64,000 nucleotides of DNA from Guptibacillus spartinae (GCF_028610625.1 NZ_JAQQWU010000013.1:1-64000), one strand, 5' to 3'. Positions 1 to 9,639 are shown, counted from the first letter of the stretch. Notes: generated from the letters alone by a model not told the origin. Translations and numbers: made by a program.

Positions 1-37
1 ATAAAGCGTTACAACCATAGAAGATATCAATGGGGAT

Positions 38-72
38 TAAATAAAATGACCCCGGTTCAATACCGAGGTCAC
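38..72 (-). terminator. Rho-independent terminator after thrC
   Basis: On the minus strand a 10-bp stem (TGACCTCGGT with ACCGGGGTCA, one G-T pair, 5-nt loop) is followed by TTTTATTTAA. It lies about 80 bp beyond the thrC stop. Confidence 0.75.
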
Positions 73-148
73 TTACTAGCAGCATAGGTCCTTTTTATAA
101 ACTGTCCAAATTATAGGTTACAGTTCAATAAGGACGGGGCTCCTATCG

Positions 149-1363
149 TTATGATTTGATACGTTCAAAAGGCTCCATCGTTTTCACATCTACTTCAAAC
201 GCCTCCGGATATTTTATCCCGAGACCCGTATTCAAACAAACGACCTGTTCCTCTTCTTTTATCCAACCATGTTTTTTGAGAGTTTCGGCTGCTGCAAACG
301 TAGCGGCACCTTCCGGACATATAAATTGCCCCTCTAGACGAGCAACCTCCCTTTGCGATGCACGGATCTCTTCTTCTGAAACGGCAATCGCACAGCCATT
401 CGTTTGGTAGATTGCGTCCAGAACAAGAAAATCGCCAATGGCTTTTGGAACATTAATCCCAAACGCAAGTGTGGTTGAATTCTCCCAGAACTCCGATTCT
501 GTTTTCCCTTCATCGAACGCTTTCACGATGGGCGCACAGCCTTCTGCTTGAACTGCAACTAATTTTGGAAGCTTCTCTTCTTTGATCCAACCGAGCTTCT
601 GAAGCTCAAGAAACGCTTTATAAATGCCAATTAGGCCAACTCCTCCTCCTGTCGGATAAAGAATCACATCAGGAAGTTCCCAATTTAGCTGTTCCGCTAT
701 TTCATACCCCATTGTCTTTTTACCTTCAATACGATAGGGCTCTTTTAGCGTAGACGCATCATAATATCCTCGCTCTTTCACAAGATCACCTACGATTTTG
801 CCTGCGTCACTAATCAAACCGTTCACAAGATAAAGATGAGCACCGGAAATACTTACTTCTTTTCTCGTCATTTCAGGAGCATCAACCGGCATCACAATAT
901 GAGCTTCTAATCCAGCCTTTGCAGCATAAAGCGACCAGGCAGCACCCGCGTTCCCATTTGTCGGCATCGCTAAGTTCTGAACACCAAGTTCTTTTGCTTT
1001 TGAAACCCCAACTGCCGCTCCTCTTGCTTTAAACGAGCCAGTCGGCACCATACCTTCATCTTTTATGTACAAGTTTGGAATCCCTATCTCCTCACCAAGC
1101 CTAGGGAGGAAGAGAAACGGCGTCATGCCTTCTTCAAAACTCACTTTATTTTCTATCTTTCTTATAGGAAGCAGCTCATGGTAGCGCCACAGGGACTGCT
1201 CCCGTTCTGCGATCATTTCCTTTGTAACGTGCTTCTTCACTTCATCAAGCTTATACTCAACGAGAAGTGGCGATCCACAAACACAGAGTTGTTGGATCGT
1301 ATCGACATCATATGTTTCACTACACTTTGGACAAGTTAAATGGGATACTAAGCTATAAGTCAT
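149..1363 (-). CDS. thrC: Threonine synthase, long form with N-terminal zinc-ribbon-like segment
   Basis: PLP-dependent lyase that converts O-phosphohomoserine to threonine in the cytoplasm. Residue K112, in TGSFKARG, is the expected Schiff-base lysine of fold-type II enzymes. The first 30 residues carry two Cys pairs (C11/C14, C27/C29) like a zinc ribbon, an extension the short (about 350 aa) ThrC form of the hom-thrC-thrB operon lacks, so a second threonine synthase may exist elsewhere. The ATG is preceded by GGAGGTG. It lies 81 bp after cysI; only the cysI terminator separates them and I see no clear promoter for thrC, so some read-through expression is likely. A related fold-II lyase is the alternative. 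Confidence 0.88.
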   Translation of the reverse strand: MTYSLVSHLTCPKCSETYDVDTIQQLCVCGSPLLVEYKLDEVKKHVTKEMIAEREQSLWRYHELLPIRKIENKVSFEEGMTPFLFLPRLGEEIGIPNLYIKDEGMVPTGSFKARGAAVGVSKAKELGVQNLAMPTNGNAGAAWSLYAAKAGLEAHIVMPVDAPEMTRKEVSISGAHLYLVNGLISDAGKIVGDLVKERGYYDASTLKEPYRIEGKKTMGYEIAEQLNWELPDVILYPTGGGVGLIGIYKAFLELQKLGWIKEEKLPKLVAVQAEGCAPIVKAFDEGKTESEFWENSTTLAFGINVPKAIGDFLVLDAIYQTNGCAIAVSEEEIRASQREVARLEGQFICPEGAATFAAAETLKKHGWIKEEEQVVCLNTGLGIKYPEAFEVDVKTMEPFERIKS

Positions 1364-1387
1364 ACTCGCACCTCCGTTTTTTTATAA

Positions 1388-1432
1388 AAAAAGTGAAACC
1401 CAAAGTTCACACGCGTGATCTTTGGGTTCTTT
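1388..1432 (-). terminator. Terminator between cysI and thrC
   Basis: Nine-base arms AACCCAAAG and CTTTGGGTT (1397-1405 and 1420-1428). On the minus strand they are followed by TCAC and a run of seven T. Placed just after cysI and just before the thrC ribosome binding site, it probably limits read-through into thrC. Confidence 0.7.
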
Positions 1433-1444
1433 TTTGTGAATGCC

Positions 1445-3154
1445 TTAACTATGAAAATCAAGGCCTGATCGCACTGCTTCAACATATCCAGCTCGAATCA
1501 CATAATCACCGAAATGCTCATTTTCCTCTTTTTCTTTTGCATAGTTAAATAGAATCGGTTTTAGCGAAGCAAGGATTTCTTCTTCACCAATGTTTTCTTT
1601 ATAAAGCTTGCTTAATCGATCGCCTACAAATCCAGCACCCATATACATGTTGTACTTACCAGGCGCTTTTCCAATAAAAGCAATCTCCCCTAATGTGGGA
1701 CGTGAACAGCTATTCGGACAGCCTGACATGCGAATCACAATCTCTTCTTCTCTAAGTCCCGCTTCATCCACGATCTCTTCGATTTTATCAATGAGAGAAG
1801 GCAAATAACGCTCAGCTTCAGCCATTGCTAAACCGCATGTCGGGAAAGCCACGCAGGCCATGGAATTACGGCGCAGTGCGGAATTTTGTTTCCCGTCTGT
1901 CAGACCGTATGCAGCGACAAGCTCATCAATTTCCGCTTTCTTTTCTTCTGAGACATTCGCTATGATAAGATTTTGATTTGGTGTTAGTCTAAAATCACCT
2001 GTATGAACTTTCGCAATTTCACGTAGTCCGGTCATAATCTGATAATCTTCTAGATCGACAATGCGACCATTTTGAATAAACAAGGTTAAGTGCCATTTGC
2101 CATCACCTTTAACCCACCCATAGCGATCGCCATTATGATCGAAATGGTAGGAGCGGGACTCTTCTAATTCATACCCGAGTCTACTATGCAATTCGTTACG
2201 AACCCAATCAAGTCCTCTTCGATCAATTGTATATTTAAAGCGAGCATTTTTTCGTTCTGATCGATTACCATAGTCACGCTGAATCGTAATGATCTTTTCT
2301 GCAACGTCTACAATTTGTTCAGGTGAACAAAAACCAATGATTCGCGACAGCTGCGGATACGTACTTGTATCACCATGCGTCATGCCCATTCCACCTCCTA
2401 CGGCGACATTGAACCCTTGAAGTTTGCCATCTTCAAGAATCGCAATAAAGCCGAGATCCTGGGAGTAAATGTCCACGTCGTTTGATGGTGGAACCGCTAC
2501 GCCAATCTTAAATTTTCGTGGTAAATAGTGTGGTCCATACATTGGCTCAATCTCTTCTTCTTTTCGATCAAGTACCTTTTCTTCATCTAACCAAATTTCA
2601 TGGTAGGCGCGCGTTCTCGGTAACAGATCATCGCTTAGTTTCCTAGCCCATCCGTGCACTTCTGCATGAATATCGGATTGATACGGATTGGCGTTACACA
2701 TCACGTTACGATTCACGTCGCCACAAGCTGCAAGGGAATCCATTAGGACAGAATCCATTGCCTGAATGCTCTTCTTCATATTCCATTTTAAAATTCCATG
2801 CATTTGAAAGGTTTGACGGGTTGTAAGCTTTAACGTACCGTTTCCATATCGATTCGCCAGATCATCCATCACTAACCACTGCTCCGGAGTCGCAACGCCC
2901 CCGGGCAATCGGACGCGAACCATAAACTGATAAGCTGGTTCAAGCTTCTGCTGCTTCCGCTCCTGACGAATATCACGATCGTCCTGCATATAACTTCCAT
3001 GGAACTTTAATAACTTTGTATCCGCATCGGGAATGGAGGCTGTTATCGGATCTGCAAAGCTTTCCACAAGAGAACCTCGTAAATAGCGGCTTTCATCTTT
3101 GATTTTTTCCATTTCACTCGGGTTTCCGTCTTTCGTTACCGATTTATTCGTCAT
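1445..3154 (-). CDS. cysI: Sulfite reductase (NADPH) hemoprotein beta subunit
   Basis: Reduces sulfite to sulfide with six electrons supplied by CysJ; part of sulfate assimilation to cysteine. The siroheme/4Fe-4S ligands are visible as C-x5-C (C434, C440 in ACVAFPTCG) and C-x3-C (C479, C483 in GCPNSC). At 569 aa it has the family length. I chose the ATG at 3154 ([10 protein letters not shown]) because GGAAGGAG lies 6 nt upstream; an upstream in-frame ATG at 3190 would overlap cysJ and lacks a site. It starts 22 nt after the cysJ stop, so the two are one operon. Confidence 0.96.
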   Translation of the reverse strand: MTNKSVTKDGNPSEMEKIKDESRYLRGSLVESFADPITASIPDADTKLLKFHGSYMQDDRDIRQERKQQKLEPAYQFMVRVRLPGGVATPEQWLVMDDLANRYGNGTLKLTTRQTFQMHGILKWNMKKSIQAMDSVLMDSLAACGDVNRNVMCNANPYQSDIHAEVHGWARKLSDDLLPRTRAYHEIWLDEEKVLDRKEEEIEPMYGPHYLPRKFKIGVAVPPSNDVDIYSQDLGFIAILEDGKLQGFNVAVGGGMGMTHGDTSTYPQLSRIIGFCSPEQIVDVAEKIITIQRDYGNRSERKNARFKYTIDRRGLDWVRNELHSRLGYELEESRSYHFDHNGDRYGWVKGDGKWHLTLFIQNGRIVDLEDYQIMTGLREIAKVHTGDFRLTPNQNLIIANVSEEKKAEIDELVAAYGLTDGKQNSALRRNSMACVAFPTCGLAMAEAERYLPSLIDKIEEIVDEAGLREEEIVIRMSGCPNSCSRPTLGEIAFIGKAPGKYNMYMGAGFVGDRLSKLYKENIGEEEILASLKPILFNYAKEKEENEHFGDYVIRAGYVEAVRSGLDFHS

Positions 3155-3176
3155 AATCAAACTCCTTCCATCACGC

Positions 3177-4985
3177 TTAGTACACATCACGCTGATAGCG
3201 TTTCGCGTTTCGCAGATCCGCTAAATAAGCCTCTGCTTCAGACTCACTCAAGTTGCCTTGCTCCTCAAGAATGTTGACAAGTGCAATATGAACATCTTTT
3301 GCCATATATTTCTCATCCCCACATACGTAAATGTGTGCTCCTTTCTGAAGCCACTCGTATAGTTCTTTACTTCGCTCACGCATGCGATGCTGCACATACA
3401 CTTTTTCCTCCGTATCACGTGAAAAAGCCACATCCATACGTGTCAGCACCCCCTCTTTTAACCACTTTTGCCATTCGACCTGGTACAGAAAATCGGTGAC
3501 AAAGTGCTGTTCACCAAAGAACAACCACGTATTGCCACTTGCGCCAGTTTCTTCTCGCTCCTGTAGAAAAGCACGATACGGTGCTACTCCAGTACCTGCT
3601 CCGATCATGATGACAGGTGTATCTGGATTGTTTGGCAACCTAAAATTCTCGTTCCGCTGAACAAAAATCGGCAATTGATCTCCTGGCTGTGAGCGCTCAG
3701 CGCATTGTCCTGAACAAACACCCGTCCGAGCGCGACCGTGTGCGTCATATCGTAGCGCTCCAATTGTAAGGTGAACTTCGTCTTCACTTGCTTTCGGACT
3801 GCTTGCAATCGAGTAAAGACGGACTGGTATTTTACGTAATACCTTCACAAATTCCTCTGCAGTGATTTTCCAAGGTCCGTAATCTTTCACAAGATCAATA
3901 AGATCTCTTCCATAAATATATGTCTTAAGCTCTTCTCCTTCGGCCTTCACCATCTTAAGAAGCTCTGCGCTCTTCGTAAGCTCCGCAATCTTTTTAAGTA
4001 ATGGTTTTGTGAGACTTGTAATCTCATACGTCTTCGTCAACGCTTCCTGAAGAGACTGCACGTCTCCTTGCTTGTTTATCACCACCTCGCTGTCTTGGTC
4101 CCAATTCATTTCTTCCATCAGTTGAAGCACAAGCGCGGTATCATTTTCAGGATAAATCCCAAGACTGTCGCCTGGTTCGTATACGAGATTGGATCCTTCA
4201 AGATCAAGCTCAAGATGACGCGTTTCTTTATTTGATCCTCGTCCGTTCAAATTGATATTCTCTAAGATCTCTGCTTTAAACGGATTCGTTCTAGAATAGG
4301 ACTGACTCGTTTTCGTCACTCCTTCTTTAGTCGGCGCTTCACTTGTTATCTGAGATTCGTTCAGCACGCCCATTACGCCTTCAAACCATTCCTCTGCAGG
4401 CTCTTCAAAATCAAGGTCACAATCGACACGAGGATATAGTCGAGTAGCTCCTAATTCTTCCAGACGTCTGTCAAAATCTTTCCCAGTTTGACAGAAAAAT
4501 TCATACGAGCTATCTCCAAGTGATAGGATAGAAAATCTAAGTTCTCCTAATTCTGGAGCGCGCTTACTTTGGATAAAGTCATAAAAGCTTAAGGCGTTAT
4601 CAGGAGGATCCCCGTCTCCGTGCGTACTTGTAATCAATAAAAGGTCTTCTACTTTCTTAAGTGACTTTGGTTTAAAATCATCAAGGGATGAAAGTTTGAC
4701 CTGATACTTATCATTCTCAAGACGCTCAAAAAAAGATTCTGCCAGCGCCTGGCAATTTCCCGTATGAGAGCCATATAGAATCGTGATTTCACGCGTTTTC
4801 GGTTCCTTCACTGAGAACGCCTCTTCCGCTGAAGGTGTTTCAGTAGCCGCTGCTGCTTCGGCTCCCGGAACTGAAAGGTACCCGCTCAGCCAAATTTTTT
4901 GCGTTTCATTTAACGTTGGTAATAGACGATTTAAAAGTTCGGTTTGTTCTTGATCAAAAGGACTATTCATAACCTGCAAATGCAA
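3177..4985 (-). CDS. cysJ: Sulfite reductase (NADPH) flavoprotein alpha subunit
   Basis: Passes electrons from NADPH through FAD and FMN to CysI. Domains in order: flavodoxin-like FMN domain ([15 protein letters not shown], about residue 70), FAD-binding domain with RLYSIASSP and GVCSGQ, then the NADPH-binding part with [17 protein letters not shown]. About 602 aa, normal for the family. I prefer a TTG start at 4985: AGGTGG lies 6 nt upstream and the protein then begins [10 protein letters not shown], close to what I remember for Bacillus subtilis CysJ. ATG at 4970 is possible but has a poor site. First gene of the cysJI operon. Confidence 0.94.
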   Translation of the reverse strand: MHLQVMNSPFDQEQTELLNRLLPTLNETQKIWLSGYLSVPGAEAAAATETPSAEEAFSVKEPKTREITILYGSHTGNCQALAESFFERLENDKYQVKLSSLDDFKPKSLKKVEDLLLITSTHGDGDPPDNALSFYDFIQSKRAPELGELRFSILSLGDSSYEFFCQTGKDFDRRLEELGATRLYPRVDCDLDFEEPAEEWFEGVMGVLNESQITSEAPTKEGVTKTSQSYSRTNPFKAEILENINLNGRGSNKETRHLELDLEGSNLVYEPGDSLGIYPENDTALVLQLMEEMNWDQDSEVVINKQGDVQSLQEALTKTYEITSLTKPLLKKIAELTKSAELLKMVKAEGEELKTYIYGRDLIDLVKDYGPWKITAEEFVKVLRKIPVRLYSIASSPKASEDEVHLTIGALRYDAHGRARTGVCSGQCAERSQPGDQLPIFVQRNENFRLPNNPDTPVIMIGAGTGVAPYRAFLQEREETGASGNTWLFFGEQHFVTDFLYQVEWQKWLKEGVLTRMDVAFSRDTEEKVYVQHRMRERSKELYEWLQKGAHIYVCGDEKYMAKDVHIALVNILEEQGNLSESEAEAYLADLRNAKRYQRDVY

Positions 4986-5028
4986 TACAATCCACCTCAC
5001 CTATTTAATTCAATGTAATACAAGTTGT

Positions 5029-5058
5029 TTACCCGGATTTATAGCCGTATGAATTCAA
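5029..5058 (-). CDS. Possible 9-residue leader ORF in the cysJ 5' region
   Basis: Between the riboswitch terminator and cysJ, AAAGGAG (5065-5071) stands 6 nt before a TTG that opens a 9-codon frame (MNSYGYKSG) ending in TAA. The ribosome binding site is good and the spacing ideal, but such a short frame can arise by chance and there are no regulatory Cys or Met codons. Speculative. Confidence 0.2.
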   Translation of the reverse strand: MNSYGYKSG

Positions 5059-5088
5059 AGCATGCTCCTTTCTTGTATAATGAACACT

Positions 5089-5254
5089 AAAAAACCTCTC
5101 TTCTTTAAGCATAAGAAGAAAGGTTTGTAAGAACAGCGCCAATCTCCTTATCTTTCAGGATTCCCCTGCTGGATTTGGCACAGTATGAGTTGACGATTCA
5201 ACTCATCGGTTGCCGAGGCTTCAAAGGGCCAGTCCCTCCACCTCTCTTGATAAG
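5089..5254 (-). ncRNA. SAM-I (S-box) riboswitch with terminator, cysJI leader
   Basis: Read on the minus strand, the P1 pair CTTATC/GATAAG (5254 to 5147) encloses the S-box core: AGAGGTGGAGGGACTGGCCC, then GAAGCCTCGGCAACC, a P3 hairpin GATGAGTTG/CAACTCAT, and GTGCCAAATCCAGC. A terminator hairpin follows (5089-5127; AACCTTTCTTCTT paired with AAAGAAGAGAGGTT, then six T). High S-adenosylmethionine should favour the terminator and switch off cysJ-cysI. Confidence 0.95.
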
Positions 5255-5294
5255 AAATGTTGCTATAAAGTTTTGATAACAATGATTGTTTCAA

Positions 5295-5323
5295 ATCATA
5301 TCTTTTGTTTCATAAAATGTCAA
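5295..5323 (-). promoter_or_regulatory. Sigma-A promoter of the S-box/cysJI transcript
   Basis: Minus strand TTGACA, 17-nt spacer, TATGAT: perfect -35 and one mismatch at -10. It lies about 40 bp before the aptamer P1 stem. Confidence 0.88.
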
Positions 5324-5329
5324 CGTATT

Positions 5330-5371
5330 ATTAGAAAATTATCACCATTCAATTAAATGAAACATGGTGAT
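5330..5371 (-). terminator. Terminator of the 7753-5413 operon
   Basis: Perfect 8-bp arms ATCACCAT/ATGGTGAT (5341-5348, 5364-5371), followed on the minus strand by AATTTTCT. It separates the upstream operon from the cysJI promoter. Confidence 0.5.
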
Positions 5372-5412
5372 AGCAAACAGTCATTAAGAAAAATGAGTCA
5401 AATGATTTAGGT

Positions 5413-5784
5413 CTATTTTCGCGACAGCTGATGCTTCTTTTTGAGTTGAATGAATTCAATCACATTGACGATAATGAAAAGGAGAATCAATCCCACATTG
5501 ATCTCGATCGAGTAATGAAAGGGGACGACTAGTAAGAGAATAGCCATGAGAGAAAGTGTAGCGGTTCGTGTTACAACTCCCTTGAGGGAAGTTGTTCTCG
5601 GCTTCCCTTGCAGCCACTTCTGAAGGTTCAACCCAACGCCCGTGATGGCAATGCCCATACAAGCGGAATAGGCCCAAAGCGGTAGATTGTACTTTACCAT
5701 CAAGATTGTAGTCGATAGCAAAATCGTCAGTACCACATATCGAATAGTGATTTCTTTATAAGTGAGTGAGTTAAAATTTTTCAT
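5413..5784 (-). CDS. Small integral membrane protein, function unknown
   Basis: 123 aa with about four hydrophobic segments (for example IRYVVLTILLSTTILMV and LILLFIIVNVIEFIQL) and a basic C-terminus. I do not recognise the family. The start chosen (MKNFNSLTYKE, ATG at 5784) overlaps the end of the upstream gene by 14 nt, which suggests translational coupling; a longer frame back to 5844 would overlap more and has no ribosome binding site. It is the last gene of a unit with another two-helix protein, an ABC ATPase and an MBL-fold hydrolase, so it may be a membrane partner of that ATPase, but this is inference. Confidence 0.7.
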   Translation of the reverse strand: MKNFNSLTYKEITIRYVVLTILLSTTILMVKYNLPLWAYSACMGIAITGVGLNLQKWLQGKPRTTSLKGVVTRTATLSLMAILLLVVPFHYSIEINVGLILLFIIVNVIEFIQLKKKHQLSRK

Positions 5785-6037
5785 TTTGATCCATCTTTTG
5801 CTGTGGTTCAGGCGTATTTTCCATCTCACGGGAAACACGTTCAACCTTATTCATGTTGAAAAACCAGAGAATGCTCATGAAGAAATAATAGATTCCAAGA
5901 ATGGAAAGGGTATCTGTAACACTTTCAATAAGAGGAAAATCCGACAAATAGTACTTCCACAGAATACTTCCTATTACAAATCCTAGTGGGCTTATAATAT
6001 AAAACCAACCGTACATTAGTTTATTAAATCGTTTCAT
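5771..6037 (-). CDS. Small two-helix membrane protein, function unknown
   Basis: 88 aa. Two hydrophobic segments (FYIISPLGFVIGSILW and GIYYFFMSILWFF) flank a short loop; the C-terminal 25 residues are charged (VERVSREMENTPEPQQK). AAGGAGG lies 5 nt before the ATG. It sits between the ABC ATPase gene (22 bp upstream) and another membrane gene that it overlaps. No family recognised. It could help form the membrane part that the ATPase gene lacks, but two helices are few for a permease. Confidence 0.7.
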   Translation of the reverse strand: MKRFNKLMYGWFYIISPLGFVIGSILWKYYLSDFPLIESVTDTLSILGIYYFFMSILWFFNMNKVERVSREMENTPEPQQKMDQNEKF

Positions 6038-6059
6038 GAAACCTCCTTATCGATAACTT

Positions 6060-6872
6060 TTATCTAACTGTTGACTCCTCCTCATTTGGTATAACTTGAA
6101 CCCACGCACGCCCTTTGTTCCACGTCACGTTGAGCGGTAGATTCATGCTTTTACTTAGATTTCCGGATGTGATGACATCCTCTTTGTTTCCTTTTGCCGC
6201 AATCGTTCCATTTTCCATTAACATCGCATGAGTGAAGGCAGGAGGAATTTCTTCAATATGGTGCGTAATGTAGATCATTGTTGGACTATTTTCCTGTTTT
6301 GCAAGTCGCTCCACTTGACCTAAGAGCTTTTCACGTGAATACAAATCAAGACCCGTACACGGTTCATCTAGAATAAGTAGCTTTGGTGAAGCCATTAAGG
6401 CTCGCGTAATCAGAATTTTTTGCTTTTCTCCTTGAGAGCAGATCTGAAAGGGCTTATGATGCAAATGCTGCAATCCCCACTCTTTCATGAGTTTCTCCGC
6501 CTGCACTTTATCCTCTTCTGTCACATGCTCATAAAGACCAGCGGAAGCAAATTTCCCACTCATCACAACTTCTGTTACCTCTTGCATGGGTGAGATTCGT
6601 TCAGTAAAAGCACTGCTAACCCATCCAATCGATCTTCTCAGTTTATTCAAATCGGTTTGTCCTAGTCGTTGACCAAACACTTCGATAACCGGGGAATACC
6701 GAAGCAGCGGCCAGATCCCACCATAAATTAATTGAAGCAGCGTCGTTTTACCTGAGCCATTTAACCCTATGATCGCCTGGTGCTGGCCGTGCTCAATCGT
6801 AAAAGAAATATCAGATAAGATCATTTGATTCTGTCGCTGATAATACGCGTTTTCAACATGAACAATGGCCAA
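6060..6872 (-). CDS. ABC transporter ATP-binding protein (YlmA/ModF-like)
   Basis: Single ABC ATPase domain of about 270 aa: Walker A GLNGSGKTT (residues 36-44), Walker B LLILDEP, switch His in ITHHIEEIP. The signature loop is CSQGEKQ instead of LSGGQ, as in the YlmA-like group. No classical permease is encoded next to it. I chose the TTG at 6872 because AAAGGAGG lies 8 nt upstream; the frame opens at another TTG (6893) that overlaps that site. It follows the MBL-fold gene by 26 bp and precedes two small membrane genes. Substrate unknown; a molybdate-type or iron-siderophore-type role cannot be told from sequence. Confidence 0.85.
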   Translation of the reverse strand: MAIVHVENAYYQRQNQMILSDISFTIEHGQHQAIIGLNGSGKTTLLQLIYGGIWPLLRYSPVIEVFGQRLGQTDLNKLRRSIGWVSSAFTERISPMQEVTEVVMSGKFASAGLYEHVTEEDKVQAEKLMKEWGLQHLHHKPFQICSQGEKQKILITRALMASPKLLILDEPCTGLDLYSREKLLGQVERLAKQENSPTMIYITHHIEEIPPAFTHAMLMENGTIAAKGNKEDVITSGNLSKSMNLPLNVTWNKGRAWVQVIPNEEESTVR

Positions 6873-6898
6873 CTGCCTTCCCTCCTTTTGCAAAGCTT

Positions 6899-7753
6899 TT
6901 AGAGATGATACCCGTTTACGAATTCTTGAATCACTTCAAGTTCTTCTTCATCTAGCTTTCTTCCAACGCTTTTCTCAAAAGCTACTTGCATCTTTTGCTG
7001 ATTCCCGCTCCACACATCCGTAAGGGAAGAAACCTTTCGTAGAAGTTTCACTTCTTTCGCAAACGCTTCGATTGTCATGGCTTCACCGTGTGAGAGAATG
7101 ACCCATTCGGCCTCAAAGCCTTCTAGTACATCAAGCAGTCGGTTTGTCGTCTTCACCGTGTAGTTCGTTTTACTAGAAAAAATATCAGGATAAAAGCAGT
7201 CGCCCAAAAATAGAATTTTTTCTTCTTTTATGTAAACGACAACCGAGTCAGCCGCATGGTCTCCGCCAACATGTTGAAGGACACACGTCACGCCACCTAA
7301 ATCGATTTCTAGCTTTTCTTCAAAGGTTACCGTCGGAAGCGTAACCGTTATATCACGATGATTCATAAATTCCTTCTTAATGGCGGTTGCACAAAATTCA
7401 ATTTCCGTTCCTTCTTCTACACGCTGATCAAGAGCTGCATCAGACCATGATAAGGGAAGAAGCTTTGCCATTTCTTCTTTCGTTTGAAAAGAAGAAATCG
7501 AAACCGTATCTCTTAGCGCGGATAACCCAAATATATGATCCCAATGCCAGTGGGTAAGTGCTACCATATCAGGTCTTTTAAGCCCGCGGTGTGAAAGCTC
7601 CTCTAGAAAATAACTCGCATGAGCTTCTGAATTTCCTGCGTCAATCATGAATGACTTTTCATCTCCGACTACCATCCCTAGAATCGGTCGGTCTGTTTCT
7701 GAAACCGGCGTTTGATAATAAAAGCGATTCCCAATTTGTTTCAATTGCTGCAT
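6899..7753 (-). CDS. MBL-fold metallo-hydrolase
   Basis: Metallo-beta-lactamase fold enzyme of 284 aa with the HxHxDH metal motif (H68, H70, D72, H73 in THWHWDHIFG), a second His region (HVGGDHAADS), the bridging Asp in FLGDCFY and a last His in LSHGEAM, so a two-metal site is complete. There is no signal peptide, so it is cytoplasmic. Probably a thioesterase or small-molecule hydrolase; beta-lactam hydrolysis is not implied. GGAGGG precedes the ATG by 6 nt. First gene of an apparent four-gene unit with the ABC ATPase. Confidence 0.88.
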   Translation of the reverse strand: MQQLKQIGNRFYYQTPVSETDRPILGMVVGDEKSFMIDAGNSEAHASYFLEELSHRGLKRPDMVALTHWHWDHIFGLSALRDTVSISSFQTKEEMAKLLPLSWSDAALDQRVEEGTEIEFCATAIKKEFMNHRDITVTLPTVTFEEKLEIDLGGVTCVLQHVGGDHAADSVVVYIKEEKILFLGDCFYPDIFSSKTNYTVKTTNRLLDVLEGFEAEWVILSHGEAMTIEAFAKEVKLLRKVSSLTDVWSGNQQKMQVAFEKSVGRKLDEEELEVIQEFVNGYHL

Positions 7754-7825
7754 GATAGACCCTCCGTTACGTTTAGTGAAGCTATTATTTCTATCATACC
7801 ATTTTAAATAGCGCCTGCTTACATC

Positions 7826-7862
7826 ATCAGAAAAGCGATCACACCGATGAGGTATGATCGCT
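7826..7862 (-). terminator. Terminator after the M1 peptidase gene
   Basis: Arms AGCGATCA/TGATCGCT (7834-7841, 7855-7862), then TTTTCTGATG on the minus strand. Twelve bp past the stop. Confidence 0.65.
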
Positions 7863-7874
7863 CTGTTCTTCAGT

Positions 7875-9383
7875 CTATTCCTGATCCGACAAATAGACGC
7901 GGTGCTCTCTGAAAAACGGCATTAAATCACGATCTGTTGATTTTTCCATTGAAGAAATAAAATCTTTCGTAGTCGATACACCAAACTTTTGTTGTTTGAA
8001 ATAACGCTGCATAGCATCGTAAAAAACTTTGTTTCCAAGCTCCTGACGAAGGTCGTTGATCGTACTTGAGCCATAGTCGTAGATCATATAATAGTAAGCA
8101 TTAATGCCTCCTTCATCTGCTCTCGCTGTGAAGTCAGCAATTTGACTTGATAAATGGTAATCTTGATCAGGATGTGGCGCTACGTCAAGCTCATCCAATT
8201 CGTCATCGTACAGAGCTGCGGCAAAGCTTGCGAATGATTCATCGAGCCACGGCTCATCATACTCATTGTTTCCAATAATGCCATAGAACCACTGGTGACC
8301 AATTTCATGTGCGTTAACGGACTTTGCCCACTCAAGCGGGCGATCTCCAGCAAGACTAATCATCACAAGCTGAGGATATTCCATCCCGCCAAACCAACCT
8401 TCCATCGTCACAATATCCAGTTCGGGCCACGGGTATTTTCCAAATTTCTCACTAAATAGTTCAAGGCTATCTACTCCCGATTCTAGTAGCGACGCAGCAT
8501 ACTTCGCGTGATCACTAGAATAGTAGACATTCACTTTTATACCCTTTACTTTCGAAGAAATGACACGATAATTCGGATTCATTTCCATCGCAAAGTCACG
8601 AACATCTTTCGCCTTATAGCGATGCGTCGCTTGATTTCCTTTAATAACAGGTTTTCCAACTTCTTCTCCTGTTGCTGCGATGACTTGATCCTTATCGGTT
8701 TTCACGGTTACATCATACTTTCCAGAGAGCGAATAGAACGCTTCCCCATACGGATAATATGGATCGACATTCCACCCTTCATCATCGTAGACGCTTAAGA
8801 TCGGGAACCAGTTTCCTAGAGAGACCGTCTCCCCATACCACCCAAATCGATCCTGCTGTTCTGGCAAGCTAACATTAAAGTTCATCGTTACCGTGGATTT
8901 CTTATTTTTCTCAAGTGAAAGATTTTGGATATGTAACGCCGTTTCATTCACCTCAAATTTTGCTTTCTTTCCATTCACCTTAATTTTGGAGACATCCATG
9001 CTTCCTCCGTTTTCTTCAAACGTTTCGGCATTTCCCCAAAGATTGAAATACAGCTCACTGAGATTGTTTTTAATGTTGTTCTTAAACGTAACCTCTAGTT
9101 TTCCCTTAACCTCGTGAGTAGTCGAATTGTAAGTCACATCCATTACATATGATGGCTTTGCTGGCCCAAGTACGCCTTCCTTTTTCGAAGGCTTTTGTAA
9201 CTGAAAGGGCTTTTCAGGTAATGCGACACTTGGCGCTTCCGCCGGAACATATGCCCCATTCCCCTCAAGTGACCTTTCCTTCTGACTGGGCTCTGCTGCT
9301 GAAGCAGGTAATGCGAGTCCAATGAGTAAACTACTAGCCGCTACTCCTTGTATTAGTGGCTTCATCCATCTTTTCCAATTCAC
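7875..9383 (-). CDS. Secreted M1-family metallopeptidase
   Basis: Exported zinc peptidase of 502 aa. A Sec signal peptide (basic MNWKRWMK, hydrophobic core, cleavage near ASAA at 30) leads into an M1 N-terminal beta domain and a thermolysin-like catalytic domain. Zinc ligands H359, H363 and E382 are in HEIGH and DESFASF; the substrate motif GGMEYP (332-337) replaces the classical GxMEN. The usual long C-terminal helical domain of aminopeptidase N is missing, as in short bacterial M1 proteins. Start is GTG with AAGGAGG 6 nt upstream. Single gene with its own terminator. Likely feeds on extracellular peptides. Confidence 0.92.
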   Translation of the reverse strand: MNWKRWMKPLIQGVAASSLLIGLALPASAAEPSQKERSLEGNGAYVPAEAPSVALPEKPFQLQKPSKKEGVLGPAKPSYVMDVTYNSTTHEVKGKLEVTFKNNIKNNLSELYFNLWGNAETFEENGGSMDVSKIKVNGKKAKFEVNETALHIQNLSLEKNKKSTVTMNFNVSLPEQQDRFGWYGETVSLGNWFPILSVYDDEGWNVDPYYPYGEAFYSLSGKYDVTVKTDKDQVIAATGEEVGKPVIKGNQATHRYKAKDVRDFAMEMNPNYRVISSKVKGIKVNVYYSSDHAKYAASLLESGVDSLELFSEKFGKYPWPELDIVTMEGWFGGMEYPQLVMISLAGDRPLEWAKSVNAHEIGHQWFYGIIGNNEYDEPWLDESFASFAAALYDDELDELDVAPHPDQDYHLSSQIADFTARADEGGINAYYYMIYDYGSSTINDLRQELGNKVFYDAMQRYFKQQKFGVSTTKDFISSMEKSTDRDLMPFFREHRVYLSDQE

Positions 9384-9587
9384 ACAAATCCCTCCTTAAT
9401 TTATCTCATCTAAGGAGTTCTTGCTTTAAATCCCACTTCCCTTGCATCCAAATGCTTATTTATGGAAAAATTATCTAGTTAAATCGTCAGGTATTCTACT
9501 AAAACAGCGCAAAGTTCATAGGTAAATTGTCTACGTTGGTGATCGATTGTCAGAATCGGTGGATCGCCTCTAGTTCATGGGAATTCA

Positions 9588-9632
9588 ATAAAAAAAGCGT
9601 CATTCCTTTTAGGAAAAACGACGCTTTTTGTG
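9588..9632 (-). terminator. Terminator after the aldo/keto reductase gene
   Basis: Ten-base arms AAAAAGCGTC/GACGCTTTTT (9592-9601, 9620-9629) with T-rich ends on both strands; it serves the minus-strand gene ending at 9640. Confidence 0.8.
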
Positions 9633-9639
9633 AGCTATA

